From Harmonia axyridis (Eukaryota; Arthropoda; Insecta; Coleoptera; Coccinellidae): 64,000 nucleotides of DNA. Below are positions 23,264 through 35,300 of this stretch, in pieces; within the stretch, counting starts at the first letter, position 1; each line of letters starts with the position of its first letter. A program made the position numbers and the translations under genes. Location: NCBI RefSeq assembly GCF_914767665.1, contig NC_059501.1, positions 50,778,798 through 50,842,797 on the forward strand, read 5' to 3'. Below the pieces are notes generated by a model that saw only the letters and a list, made by a program, of their open reading frames with translations, did not search any database and was not told the origin of the DNA.

Positions 23264-24444
23264 GTACAGGGTGGGCAAATAAGCGAGGTAAGCGGCTATA
23301 TCTCAGGATCCACTCATCCTAGCGACTTGCGGTAAAAAATTTTACCACTAAAATGTACAAGAAAACACACTGGAAATTGTTTTGAAGTTCATACCTCTAC
23401 CGCTAGGTGGCATAATAGCTATCGTCGAGTAGAAAAATGAATTTCACTCGAAAATGTTTCATATAAAGTTGAAGAAAAAAAATCATCACTGTAATCCTTG
23501 GAAAATTCTCTATCTTTTTGAATTGTCACTTTCGATTTTACGACATCAAATGAGGGTAGGTGAAAGGGAGAAATCTGACTGATTGAAACGCCTGTAACTT
23601 CAGTTTGGCTCAACATTTTTGAGCAAATTAGATCTCGTCTGAAAGATAATATCTTCTTGATTGAGGACAAAATATAGTCATGATAAATTTGTTTTTGCTG
23701 GTTTCGATAGGGGGCGCTAAGTTAGAAGTTCATTGTTTTGTTCATTTTGCTCCGAAATCTCAAATGTAATGATAGGATTTTCTTAACAGAAACAGAAGTT
23801 TCATCAAATTTGCATGAAAAAACCTGAAGGTCGCAAAGCGATAATTTCAGGAATTCTGAAGTTATGGCCGAAAGAAGATATTCTTCAACTGATGCACTGC
23901 GGAAAACCAAATTGTGTCTTTAAGTCCTAACAGAAACAGAAATTCCATCAAATTTGTATGAAAAAACCATAAGGTCGCAAAGCGATAGCTTCAGGCGTTC
24001 TGGAGTTATGGCCAAAAGAAGACACAATTTAGTTTTTCATCAGTTGAAGAATATTTCTTTTCGTTCATAACACCAGAACGCCTGGAGCTATCGCTTTGCG
24101 ACCTTGGGGTTTTTTCATGCAAATTTGATGGAATTTCTGTTTCTGTTGAGAAAATCCTATCATTACATTTGAAATTTCGCAGTAAAATAAACAAAACAAT
24201 GGACTTCTGACTTAGCGCCCCCTACCGAAAGCAGCAAAAACAAATTTATCAGGACTATATTTTGTCCTCAATCAAGAAGATCTTATCTTTCAGACGAGAT
24301 CTAATTTACTCAAAAATGTTGAGCCAAACTGAAGTTACAGGCGTTTCAATCAGTCAGATATCTCCCTTTCACCTACCCTTATTTGATGTCGTAAAATCGA
24401 AAATGACAATTCAAAAAGATAGAGAATTTTCCAAGGATTACAGT
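23264..24444. repeat. Foldback family, copy 2
   Basis: The left arm starts GTACAGGGTGGGCAAATAAG and closely matches the Ras intron copy (12842 onward). From about 24000 the sequence runs back as the reverse complement of the left arm until 24444, where it stops inside the arm. The right outer part is therefore missing or replaced by the next repeat. GGTCGCAAAGCG units lie at the centre. The longest frames are arm-derived and on opposite strands, so they are not genes. Confidence 0.85.
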
Positions 24445-24637
24445 GATGTGCATTCGGTTGACATTTACCGAACGCAGAAAAGTGCAGACGGTGCTAAAGG
24501 TGTGGTTTGCCGAACGCTTAGGGAGCTTACGGGGGGAATGGTGCGAACCACAGATTACGGATTATCCGTAATCTGTGGTGCGAACGGTGTGACATATACC
24601 GAACGCAGTAATTGCCGAACGCGCTATGTGTCTGTAT
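24445..24637. repeat. GC-rich block with repeated CCGAAC motifs
   Basis: Within about 190 bp, CCGAACGC occurs four times and GTGCGAAC twice, unlike the AT-rich surroundings. The block abuts the truncated end of the foldback copy on the left and a hAT-like MITE on the right, and contains the 29-bp palindrome described separately. It may be a fragment of another transposon. Not identified. Confidence 0.45.
24541..24585. mobile_element. 29-bp palindrome with 8-bp flanking duplication
   Basis: The sequence 24549-24577 is a perfect palindrome with 14-base arms CACAGATTACGGAT and a single central T. GTGCGAAC stands directly on both sides (24541-24548 and 24578-24585). Two inverted ends joined back to back between 8-bp duplications look like the residue left after excision of an 8-bp-TSD transposon. 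P elements are known to leave about 15 bases of each end, and hAT elements also make 8-bp TSDs. The family is inferred, not shown. Confidence 0.6.
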
Positions 24638-24910
24638 CAGGCGTGGATCCAGGCCCCACTTTTGGGGGGGAACTTTCAGATTCTCAAAATACTGAAAATG
24701 CTTCCGCCATTTTGGGACGTCATTTTTTTGCCGTTCATTAATATGGGTTTTCACAAAATGTATTGAAGGTAAATTTTTTTCTGATCTTGTAATTATTTGA
24801 GCCTTAGTATGTCAAATTCTAGGAGTGCCGGCAAAATTTAGGAGGTCCCGGGCCATTTGGGGGGGGGAACGTTCCCCCAGTTCCCCCCCCCCCCCCTGGA
24901 TCCGCGCCTG
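24638..24910. mobile_element. hAT-like MITE with 8-bp TSD
   Basis: The element begins CAGGCGTGGATCCAGG and ends CCTGGATCCGCGCCTG, an imperfect inverted repeat. GTCTGTAT is duplicated on both sides (24630-24637 and 24911-24918). An 8-bp TSD with a CAG...CTG terminus is typical of hAT elements. G- and C-runs lie just inside each end. There is no transposase, so it is non-autonomous. Confidence 0.85.
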
Positions 24911-24981
24911 GTCTGTATTAGTTAGCTAATATTTATCTATGGCCAAAAGTTTGGCTCCTGTGCATCTACGTCATTGAACTA

Positions 24982-25154
24982 ATGCCTGCCACTCACGAAG
25001 CGTTTTTTCGAGCATTTGGTAGCAAACGTCGAAGAGATTCCAGTCGAGCAGTCAAGTTCATACTCTGATTTACAGTCGTGCGGCCGTGTCCCGAGCTGTC
25101 TGGCTGTAAAATTAGCCGAACGCTCGACTATGTAAGCCTCGTGAATGGCCGCCT
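24982..25154. mobile_element. Foldback MITE, same family as the 34488-34666 copy
   Basis: Starts ATGCCTGCCACTCACGAAGC after TA and ends with a degenerate complement near 25154. The central 50 bp (TGATTTACAGTCGTGCGGCC) also occurs in the second copy but in the opposite orientation, as expected if such palindromes flip their loops. A TA target duplication suggests Tc1/mariner mobilisation. Confidence 0.7.
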
Positions 25155-25159
25155 TAATA

Positions 25160-25864
25160 ACACATGGAAGGAGTCTATGCTTCTATTTTGGTGTTAGGAA
25201 TGGAAACGCGCATTAGAGACAAATAGAGCTAATACGCATTGCACTAGTTTGACAAAGATGAACAATCGGAGACCACGTGATACGGGGCAAAACAATTGGG
25301 TTTTTGAACCGGAGTTACGGTCGCCACAGGATAATTTGTAATTTTTGAATATCATAGGTACTTAGGAGAATTAAATCATGATATTCATATTAAGACTTCC
25401 TAATTCGATAATTCCACATTACTACTTCTGCAATATTGCTTAAAATTATCGATTTATTCATTAAAATTCCTCTTGGTAAAATACAAATTTGGACAAAATA
25501 TTTTTTTGAATTGGAAACGTCGATAAAATTACTTTTTCAATTCTTATTGAATTTTGCAAATGATATAAATTCACACAAGCTGTTGGTAAATGCGAATAAA
25601 AATCAATTTAAAAAAAAACTCGCTTAAAACAATTGTTAACATAATGAATGAATATTGTAGGAAAGTGAAGGGATTTGAAAAAAATACAAATTCAACAGAG
25701 TTAATTTAATGAAGATTTAAAAAATTAATATATCAGATTTTGAGATTTAATATATTAAAAATTTTAAAATATTAGTTATTGTCCTTTGAAAGGAATTAAT
25801 TTTGTGTACTTTTGTCGAATATGCTCTTCATTTTCAAGAGTAGAATTATTTTTGTGATGTATTC
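25160..25864. other. AT-rich stretch with no gene seen
   Basis: Short frames only, with no coding or transposon signature. Confidence 0.4.
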
Positions 25865-26790
25865 TTAAAGTAATAATAATCTTTATTTTGAGGAATAACC
25901 TGAATACATAAATAAGCAAATTATTAAAATTTTTGTAGTAAAATTATTGTAGAGACAGAGAGAAGTGGCGATTAGGAGTCGGACAACGTCGAAAGACGTT
26001 CTTAACCGACTTATATATATATTAAAATTTTTTATGTCAAAAATCTAGAATCGGTGAGAGCTATGCTAGTCTCCCCAATAAATACTCTTCCACTGAATAT
26101 GGTTCTAGGTCCATCAGCAACGTATGGACTTCTTTTTTGAACCTATTAATAGGACCAGCTATTTTATTTTATCTGGCAATCTGTTGAACAACTTTAAACA
26201 GCTCTACAGGGCAGTCTTTTTCGTCATTGTTAGGTGATGGATTGGGTATGAATAGTTGTTTGTTCTAGTTCCATAAACATTTTGGGGTTCATACTCCGTA
26301 AGAAGTTCCCTATTCTTATAGAAGAACATCAAGCATTCCTAGATGTACACTCCACTCAGGGTCAAGATTTTTGCTCTTCTAAAATACCCTCTGCATGACT
26401 CTCTGTATCCTATTCCTGCCATGATTCTAATGACCCGTTTTTGCACGACAAAGATTTGTTCACCGTCTCTGTTTTTTCCATAAAAAAGTATCCCATAGCG
26501 GAAGACTGAATCGAAGTTAACATGGTATACCATTTTAATCGTTGTTTCATCTACATATCTCCCCAGGATACGTACCTATGCAGTAGCTTTCTCTATTCAA
26601 TTTCTCAATAGTCCCCTCAACATGGCAGTTGCAGCTCAGACAGCAATCAAGAGTCATTCCCAAAAATATGGTACTAGTAAAATACACTTTACGATAGAGC
26701 CTTTTATTATCACTAGGTTCATTTTGATCTTCCATAGTCTTCATAGGTCTTTTTCTATGAGATCTTGTTAAGGAAGTCTTTTTTTTCAAA
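25865..26790 (-). mobile_element. LINE 3' end fragment (CR1/Jockey-like)
   Basis: On the minus strand the frames at 26547-26789 and 26339-26533 encode the region after the reverse transcriptase: a Gly-Met-Thr-Leu-Asp block, then FRYGILFYG and YRESCRGYFRRAKILT. These match the full-length LINE at 54125-58134 and the fragment at 6870. Further left a DLEPYSVEEYL end is readable (about 26075-26105). The 3' end carries an ATT triplet run (about 25872-25881), like the full-length copy. It is 5'-truncated with frameshifts. Confidence 0.8.
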
Positions 26791-28263
26791 TGTTCTGGAA
26801 AATTAATATATTGAGGGAATGAAGCCTTCTCTGAGTTTTATCTTTCCAAAATCACGCACAATATCACTTTCAATAAAATGTTTACTGCATAACGTAGTGA
26901 ATTTTGATGACTGGAAATTTTTTTTTCATAGCTAACGACCACTGAGATCTCAATTTTGAATCACTGGGAAATCTGTAGAATTAGGAATGTAAGTACTGCA
27001 TATATTTACGTATTATTTCTGCGAAAATACTTAAGAGAAAAAAGATATTCCTCTACCTTTCTTGAACCTTTCCGTACATGTGGACTAGTTTTCATTTATT
27101 TGTTAAGGATTAATTCTAAAAATTTGAGTGAAATAAAACAAAAATGTGGAAGAATCATTGAAATATCTCTAGAAATGAAAAAGTTATGGGACTTTGAAGT
27201 TGCGCTTGAAAGAATAATTTCATAGTACATACTTGTAAGTGTCGTGACGTCACACACTAGACGACTTGTATTCGCAGAGTGCTTGTACATTGGTGTACAA
27301 TCACTTGTGCCGTTCGTGTCGTGTTTTGTTCGTTTCACGATGGCTGAAATAACTTACTATATACATACATATAAATTACTTTTTTCTCTTTTTAGTTTTT
27401 ACTCCTCACATAAATATGTTTTGCCATTGATAGACTTCATTCTTCAACAACAAGTACTCAACTACAAACTGTTTATGAAACGTTTTTTAAATAAATCATC
27501 GTTATAAGTTGAACCATGATGAAGCAAACTCAAAAGTAGATACATTACTTGAAAAGTTTAACTCCTTTTATTTCTGCACTGACATAAGATGGATTTGAAG
27601 AAAAAAACTCCATCACTGCGAATATATCTAATTTAGGCAAATTGTCACTTTGTCCTTTCACGAAGCCTTCTTCCATTATAGTGACATTAAAACAAAACTC
27701 GAGTTAAAACTACACTGTACAACTACAAACGGCGCGAGAGCCTTGGCGCGGCTAAGTATTTAAACGTAATTTATAGTGTAGCGATCACAGGCAAGAGCCG
27801 TGACGTCACAGACCAAAGACGTTCCGCGCTAAAATACGTAAATTTAAACAATCTATTTCTCAGTCATTTATTGATGGATTTTCAAAATTTTTTCACTGAT
27901 TTATCAGTTTTGCTCTATATTTTAATTCTATCGTGTCAAATATAGTATATTATCAACATCACTAAACTAGTCCATTATATACAGAACAGGATTTAACCAT
28001 GATGAAAAATAAAAAAATATGATCCTAATAATCTTAAATTGTTGCAAGGAACGATAATTAATTCAACTTAAACACTTCTTACGGAACAAAATATGCTCAT
28101 CAGCAGTGATATTTAACCACTCCATGCAATGTTTTGCCCCTTTACAGCTGATTATTGTCATTGTCCATCTCATTCACATTAGCGTAAGTCTCTCTCTAGA
28201 CTCCTTCCATGGTTTTATTAATTCTATGATCTACGTATCTATGCTCCTGTCCTGTCCCTGTTA
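26791..28263. other. Intergenic stretch upstream of the XKR gene
   Basis: A short frame at 26956-27225 (+) has no recognisable family. Two perfect TGACGTCA palindromes (CREB/ATF-type sites) occur at 27245-27252 and 27801-27808, each inside a locally GC-richer patch. No transposase or host exon was recognised. Confidence 0.4.
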
Positions 28264-28319
28264 TCTGTGCCCATAGACGGCATAGACCTAATATCCATTA
28301 TTAGGTCTATATCTGTGCC
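28264..28319. mobile_element. 40-bp palindromic residue with 8-bp duplication
   Basis: TCTGTGCC at 28264-28271 and 28312-28319 brackets 40 bp. The residue begins CATAGACGG, contains CATAGACCTAATA and ends TATTAGGTCTATA. These ends closely resemble the terminus CATAGACCTATAATAACATG of the 1.5-kb element at 42780-44326, which also has an 8-bp duplication. This is probably an excision footprint or extreme internal deletion of the same family, about 400 bp upstream of the XKR start codon. Confidence 0.6.
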
Positions 28320-28733
28320 CTGTGCTGTGACAAAATCACAAGTCGTGAAATCACAACAGAACGTTACTGAAGCAAAAGTTACATTTCATTTTTTTTCATA
28401 CTTTCATAGTTTGCCGTGTGCCTAAGATGCATTTTACCTGTGTCATATGCCCATAATATAAATCAAGGGAGGTTTTTTAGAAATGCTGGTCATACATCAT
28501 ATAAAATAAATATTTAACTGCTTCTTGCAAAATCAGTGTGTAGAATAACTCAAATGAGTGAAAGATAATCTTCATTGTCTCAATTCGTACAAAACGAATT
28601 GAGAGAGAAAATGAAAATTCAAAATTATTTTATAACCCCAAAAATCCTATTAATTCAATATGATATAACGAAGTGCCTAAAAGTGGAAGATAATTCTATT
28701 TGAAACCCTTCCAAAGTGATATTCAACAAGATC

Positions 28734-29358
28734 ATGAAGTATTCCATAGGAAATAAAATGTTTTCACAACATATTAATCATCATAATATGCAACCAGAAC
28801 AAAAAGATGAAACAGATAGATTACCACCTAGCGATAGAGTTACTCATTTGGATGTAGCAGGATTTGTCATTTCAATAATAAGTCATATAGTGGATGTAGG
28901 TTTGGATTGTAACTTGGCTGTGAGATATTATCTTAGTGGACAAAAGGCATATTTTTTTGCCACTATAGCTTTCATTTTGATACCAGCATTAATAAATACA
29001 GCATTTAGTGTACGAATGTATATGCTAGATGAATCAGAAGAATTAAATAAAAATAGAACATTGACAAAGCGTTGTACTGATAGAGGTGTGCTGTTTTTGA
29101 TTGTTCTTATATTTCAATTAGCCCCAGTATTGAGATATTTCGATGCCCTTGGTTATGCACTGAAATCTAAAAAGGCTGAAAAACTAAAGGATTATGTTAA
29201 CCAAAGGAAATATTATGAACTCATGATTAAGGAGGATTCAGATGTAGCTTTATTGAGAGTATTGGAATGTTTTTTAGAAGCTGCTCCTCAACAAATTTTA
29301 CAAATCACCATAATATTCTTCAATAAAGGACAAGGTTTTGGTAAAGATACATTCACAT
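28734..29358 (+). CDS. XKR exon 1
   Basis: Encodes the N terminus, three hydrophobic helices (starting near LDVAGFVIS, AYFFATIAF and GVLFLIVLIF) and the ECFLEAAPQQILQ block. It ends one base into a codon before donor GTAAGT. Confidence 0.93.
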
Positions 29359-32300
29359 GTAAGTTAATTGAAAATCATTGCCAATAATTTGTTAAATATG
29401 TTAAATATTGCAGTTTTCCATCAGTTACTATCCATTGGAAGTTCTTTTGTTAGTATGGCATGGTCAATGGCCTCTTATCATAGATTGTTGAGAGTATCAC
29501 AAAAGACTAAAAACAACATATCTTTGATAGGAACTTTCGTTCAATTCATGTGGCATTTCATGGTAACAGGTAAATTATAAAGTACATTTCCATTGAAAAT
29601 ACTCAAAATATTCAAAATCTTTCAACCCCTATATGCAAATTGATTGGCTGAATGAATTATTCTTTTGAACAAGAAAACTTTCTTGTATTTAAGGAACAAG
29701 ATGACAATGAACTAATGTCGATAATGAGTACTTCCTTCATCGTCAAAATTTAACAAATATTGGTAGATACTGCATAATAATAATTAAGGCATCTCTGCAA
29801 CCCCCCCAACCCCCACTGATGTGAAAGACTCAATTTGTGCACTTAAATGCCAAAAACATTTTAGGTCTGTAGTCCACTGTTTTCTAGATACAGGGTGATT
29901 AAACTGTTTCTGCTGAGAATACACTTGTCGATAACTTCTGTAATGCCTGTTATAATTGGGTTTTAAAGTGGAATTTTATCATGAGGAAAGAGTATTCTGT
30001 TGTAATTAACTACACCTGCGGAACTTTGAAAAGTAACAGTATTTTATTCATGGAACGTTTTGGTACAGACTGACTACAGAGTACAGAAAAGAAAAGAACA
30101 AGGGGTCGATACCTCGATCGATACAACAGCTCGATGCATTGACCCACTGAGTGAACATCTCAATTGAGGAATCATTAGATGGCGTTACATGACCAATTTT
30201 TGGGGATCTATACAACACCCCCACTATCAACAATAATTGGTTAAACCTAATTTTTGGCAAAAATAGGAATTTTTCACATTAGGAAGGCCCTTAGTTAAAA
30301 TATCAGCAGTCATTTCATTTGTTGGGATATACTTTATACTTAACAATTTTTGCTCAACGCAATCACGAATGAAATGATTCCTCACATCAATATGTTTTGA
30401 CCTTCCATGATTGATAGGGTTCTGTGATAATTTCTGAGCACTCTGATTATCGTTGAAAATTACTATTGGGTTTTGATAATCAGTCAACTCGGCTAGCAAA
30501 TTCTTTAAATAAATAGCCTCTTTGGCAGCTTCTCCGAGAGCCATATATTCTGACTCTGTGCTCGATAGAGCCACAGTTCTTTGCTTACAGCTTTTCCAAC
30601 TTATAGCTGCACCAGCTAACAAAAAAACATAGCCTGTATAAGACCTTCTATCATCAGTACTATTTGCCCAATCTTCATCACAGAACACTTCCAAATCACA
30701 ACCCTTTTTCATAAATTTTAATTTATAATCTTTAGTACCCTGCAAATATCTAAACAATCTTTTAACATATTGCCAATGTTGCTCTGTATATCTATTATTA
30801 TACTGACTCAAATAACTTATTGAATATAAAATGTCAGGTCTTGTCAAGACAGCAAGATACATGAGGCTTCCTATTGTCCTTTGATATGGAATATTTGCAT
30901 TACAAGTATCATCAGATTTCAATTTACTTAAATCTATATTACAATCTAATGGTGTACTGATCGATTTACATTCTGACATATTAAAACGTTTCAAAAGTTT
31001 TTCAATGTAATCTTTTTGATCCAAGTAGACACACTCATTTTTATGATCTCTTGTTATCCTTACTCCTAAACAATTTTTCGCTTCTCCTAAATCTTTTATT
31101 TCAAATTTAGAACTCAATTTCTCTTTTAATATTCTAGTTTCATAATCATTATTTGAAAAAATGAAAAAATCATCAACATATAATGCGACAATTACTAATG
31201 ACTTGTCTTCTCTTTTTATAAATAAACAAGGTTCATGTTCAGATTTTTTATATCCGAGAGACAACATGAATTTATCTACTCTAGAATACCAAGCTCTACT
31301 GGCTTGTTTAAGACCATAAACTGCCCTTCTCAACCTATACACTTTACTTTCTAAACCTTTCCTAACAAAACCATCAGGTTGTTGCATGTAAACGGTTTCA
31401 TTTATATATCCGTTGAGGAAAGCAGTTTTAACATCTAAATGTGTAATCTTTAAGTCATGTTTTACAGCTAAACCTATTAAAAGTCTTAACGTTGAATGTC
31501 TCACTACTGGTGAAAAGGTTTCGGTGTAGTCCACATCTTTCTTCTGGGTATAACCCTTCGCCACTAGTCGCGCACGGTAATTGGCTTTGTTATCACTATC
31601 ACTTTTGATTTTATAGACCCACTTGCACTTCACTACAGTACCTTCCTTGGGTAAATCTACCAATTCCCATGTTTCGTTCTTTTCGAAGGAATTGATCTCA
31701 CTTAACATTGCATCCATCCACAAATGAGAATCTTCTCTGGAAATAGCTTCAGAAAAAGTTTGTGGTACATCTTCTTCAATGTTTATATTATTACTTTCGA
31801 TGTTTGAACCAAAATACGTAACGAAGTCGTTGAAAGATCTGGGTTTTCTGGGACGCTGGGATCTTCTCAAATCCCCCACTGGTTCTAAATTCACCTCTTC
31901 ATCAGGAACATATTCATCATCTATTTCCACTTGATCTGAGATATCTGATTCGGATTTCACCATGGTGTCTTCTGTAACATCCCCCACTGAAACCAAGTCT
32001 TCATTGGTATTTTGTTCTTCTAAAATTATCACATCATACTCACATTTTTCATTGATGACAACATCTCTGCTTGTGATAATCTTATTGTCAGTTGGATCGT
32101 ATAGTCTAAAACCCTTGATGTTTTCACTAAATCCAACTAATAACATTTTCTTTGCCTTTTTGTCCCACTTTCGTCTCTTTTCTTCAGGTATGTGAACCAT
32201 TACTTCACTACCAAAAATGCGTATATGGCTTACGTCTGGTTTGCGATGATACCACATTTCAAATGGAGTTTTATTATCTAGAACTTTCGAAATGGTTCGA

Positions 32301-35300
32301 TTTCTAAGGTACACTGCTGTGTTTACAGCTTCTGCCCAAAACTGTTTGTCAAGTTTTGCATCAAATAAAAGGCATCGTCCTTTCTCTATGATAGTGCGAT
32401 TCATCCTTTCACACATACCATTTTGTTGGGGACAATATGGATTAGTCTTCTGGTGCACTATTCCATTCTGAGATAAAATTTTTTCAAAATTTAAACTGCA
32501 AAATTCACCACCTCCATCAGATCTAAAGGTTTTTATTTTAGATCCTGTTTGGTTTTCCACTAAAGCTTTAAATTTTTTGAATTGTTCAATTGTCTCACTT
32601 TTGCATTTCAAAAAGTAAACAAACACCATTCTTGTAAAATCATCTTCAAACAAAAGGAAATATCTTGACCCTCCTAGTGAGTATTTTTCCATAGGCCCAC
32701 AGAGATCAGCATGTATTATTTCCAGCATTTCAGTTGCTCTATGTCCTTGTTTCGGGAATGCATTTTTACTTTGCTTTCCTTCACAACATGTTTGACATAT
32801 TGGGTTACCTACTTTTCCTTTAACTTTTAAACCTTCTACTGCTCCTTCACTCATTAATTTCAGGGAATTATAACCAGGATGACCTAGTCTTCTGTGCCAA
32901 ACATTATCTGTAGCAGCAACTCCCATTAATGCACTTTCAGGTTTCTCAAAGTTCAATTTGTAAACATTGTTTATTAATTCAGCTCTGGCAACTAACATAC
33001 CTTGGTCGTTTAATATATCACATCCATTTTCATAGAAAGATAATTTGTTTCCATTTTTAATCAATTGACTCACCGACAGGAGATTTGTTGTAAGTCCTTG
33101 AACATAGTGTACATCTTTCACTTTTATATTAAACTTTTCAGATCCTACATTAGTTTTCATACTTATTTCACCTGAACAAATCACTGGAATCTTTTCTTTA
33201 TTTGCCACTGTGATTTCTTTCACATTGGTAGAATAGTCAATGTTTTCTAGCCAATCTTTTCGAGCTGTCAGATGTAAACTAGCTCCTGAATCGATGTAGA
33301 AATCATCTGTGTTGAAATTTCCACTGAGAAAGGTTGCACTCAAAGCTTTCTCTGGTCTTTCTGTATAATTTCCTTTATATACAGGTTTCGAATTCGTTTC
33401 GTCATTCTTATTCGGACATTTTGACATGAAGTGACCCTTTTGTTTACATCGAAAACAAACAATCTGTGACAATGGAGTTTTCTGCCTGTTCTTACTGCTG
33501 CCCTCTGTGGAGTTCTTCTTGAAGTTACCACCACGACTCAGTAGAGCTCCTGCTGTTCTGTCACGGACGTCACGGTTGGCTCCATCTACTGCCATGTCCA
33601 TCAACTTTGCTTTTATTGAGTCGGTACCTATGTGGATCCCTGAGTGCTCGATAGCCATTAATAATGGAGAATACCTCTCAGGCAATCCTGCCAATAATAA
33701 TGATCCAACCCATTCTTCATTAATGCTAAATCCTGTTCTTCTAAGCTTTTGTGATACTTCAATTACTTGATTCACATATGATTCCATGGATTCACTGTTT
33801 TCCAATCTTAGATTGATTAGAATACGTAGAAGTCCGATTTTTCTCGAAGGTCCGGAGTCTTCATATAAACTTCTGAGTTTTTCCCAAACTTCTTTTGCAT
33901 TGACGGCTTCCTTCACGTGAATGTAAATGGACGGATCCAAAGTCAGCACTAATTTCGCCTTAGCTTTCGCCACTAAAACTGGATCCATTTCAGTTCCATC
34001 GATACACTTTGTGAGACCTTCCAGCACAAGAAAATTCTCGACGGCAAACGACCAGTCACCATAATTTTCCCTTCCAAGGAGTTTTGGTACACTACTCAAG
34101 TAATTGGCGGCCATTTTTTTAATCTCGCGGTAGAACGAACAATGAAATTGTTTCTCGTTTCACAACACTTTCGTTACTTTTTCAACACGAATCACGATCT
34201 GGGCCCATAACCTGTTATAATTGGGTTTTAAAGTGGAATTTTATCATGAGGAAAGAGTATTCTGTTGTAATTAACTACACCTGCGGAACTTTGAAAAGTA
34301 ACAGTATTTTATTCATGGAACGTTTTGGTACAGACTGACTACAGAGTACAGAAAAGAAAAGAACAAGGGGTCGATACCTCGATCGATACAACAGCTCGAT
34401 GCATTGACCCACTGAGTGAACATCTCAATTGAGGAATCATTAGATGGCGTTACATGACCAATTTTTGGGGATCTATACAACAATGCCCGCCACTCACGAA
34501 GCGTTTTTTCGATCGTTTGGTAGCAAGCGTTCAAGAGATACCAGTCGGGCAGCTCGGGACACGGCCGCACGACTGTAAATCAGAGAATGAACTTGACTGC
34601 CCGACTGGAATCTCTTGAACGCTTGCTACCAAACGCTCGAAAAAACGCTTCGTGAGTGGAGGGCATTAGGGTTATTATTTTTCGATCCAATTTGGTGTAG
34701 GAGGTCAACACTAATAACTCTTATGATTGTGAGTAGCTGAGGAAAATATTACAGGAACTAATTGAGAAAAAATTGTATTCTCTTGTTCAGTTGCTAATGC
34801 TGCATATTATGACATAACAACAATTTTGAAATTTGGCACATAAAAAGAAAAAGTTATGATAAGATATGTTTAGGCAAATTGACTTCTGAATAAAACAGCC
34901 TAATATGACTCAGTTGATACGGATGGGAATTATATTTTTCTGAATACATTTTATGAAGAATTTATGTAGTAATTACCAACATCTCATTTGATATACTATT
35001 TAGCACTATTCACTTGTTCCTCATGAAGAAGTAAATAAACAAGAATTAAATAATAGTTATTTGAGAGAATCTTTGAAAGAGATATATGATATGCAAAAAT
35101 TTGTGATGTGTTGAGATAGAATAATAAATTTTTATTCAGATGAATAGAAATAAACAACAAAGAGCAGCAATAACAACATCAATAATTTGAAATAAAACAA
35201 ATTGATTCACACTGTTCAGAATGGTTACTTCCAACTTCAATACATAAACGTGACTATCAACAAGTGGTTTGTGGTACTTAGCCTATCTGGAGTTATCACT

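Larger units (their letters stand above)
29948..34482 (-). mobile_element. Complete copia element, antisense in XKR intron 2
   Basis: Two 270-bp LTRs (29948-30217 and 34213-34482) appear identical by eye and bracket a single intact polyprotein frame. ATGCC is duplicated at 29943-29947 and 34483-34487. On the coding strand the 5' LTR is followed at once by GGTTATGGGCCCAG, the classic copia primer site for an internal part of initiator tRNA-Met. The 3' LTR is preceded by the purine tract AGTGGGGG. LTR ends are TG and CA. Identical LTRs and an open frame point to a very recent, possibly active insertion. It landed within the first few bases of an older foldback MITE. Confidence 0.96.

Noticed and set aside
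24262..24741. 159-residue open frame
   Set aside because: It crosses from a foldback arm through the CCGAAC block into the hAT MITE, so it joins three unrelated non-coding repeats.
28716..28733. Six extra N-terminal codons on the XKR frame
   Set aside because: They start with GTG, which is not a usual eukaryotic start. The first ATG is at 28734.
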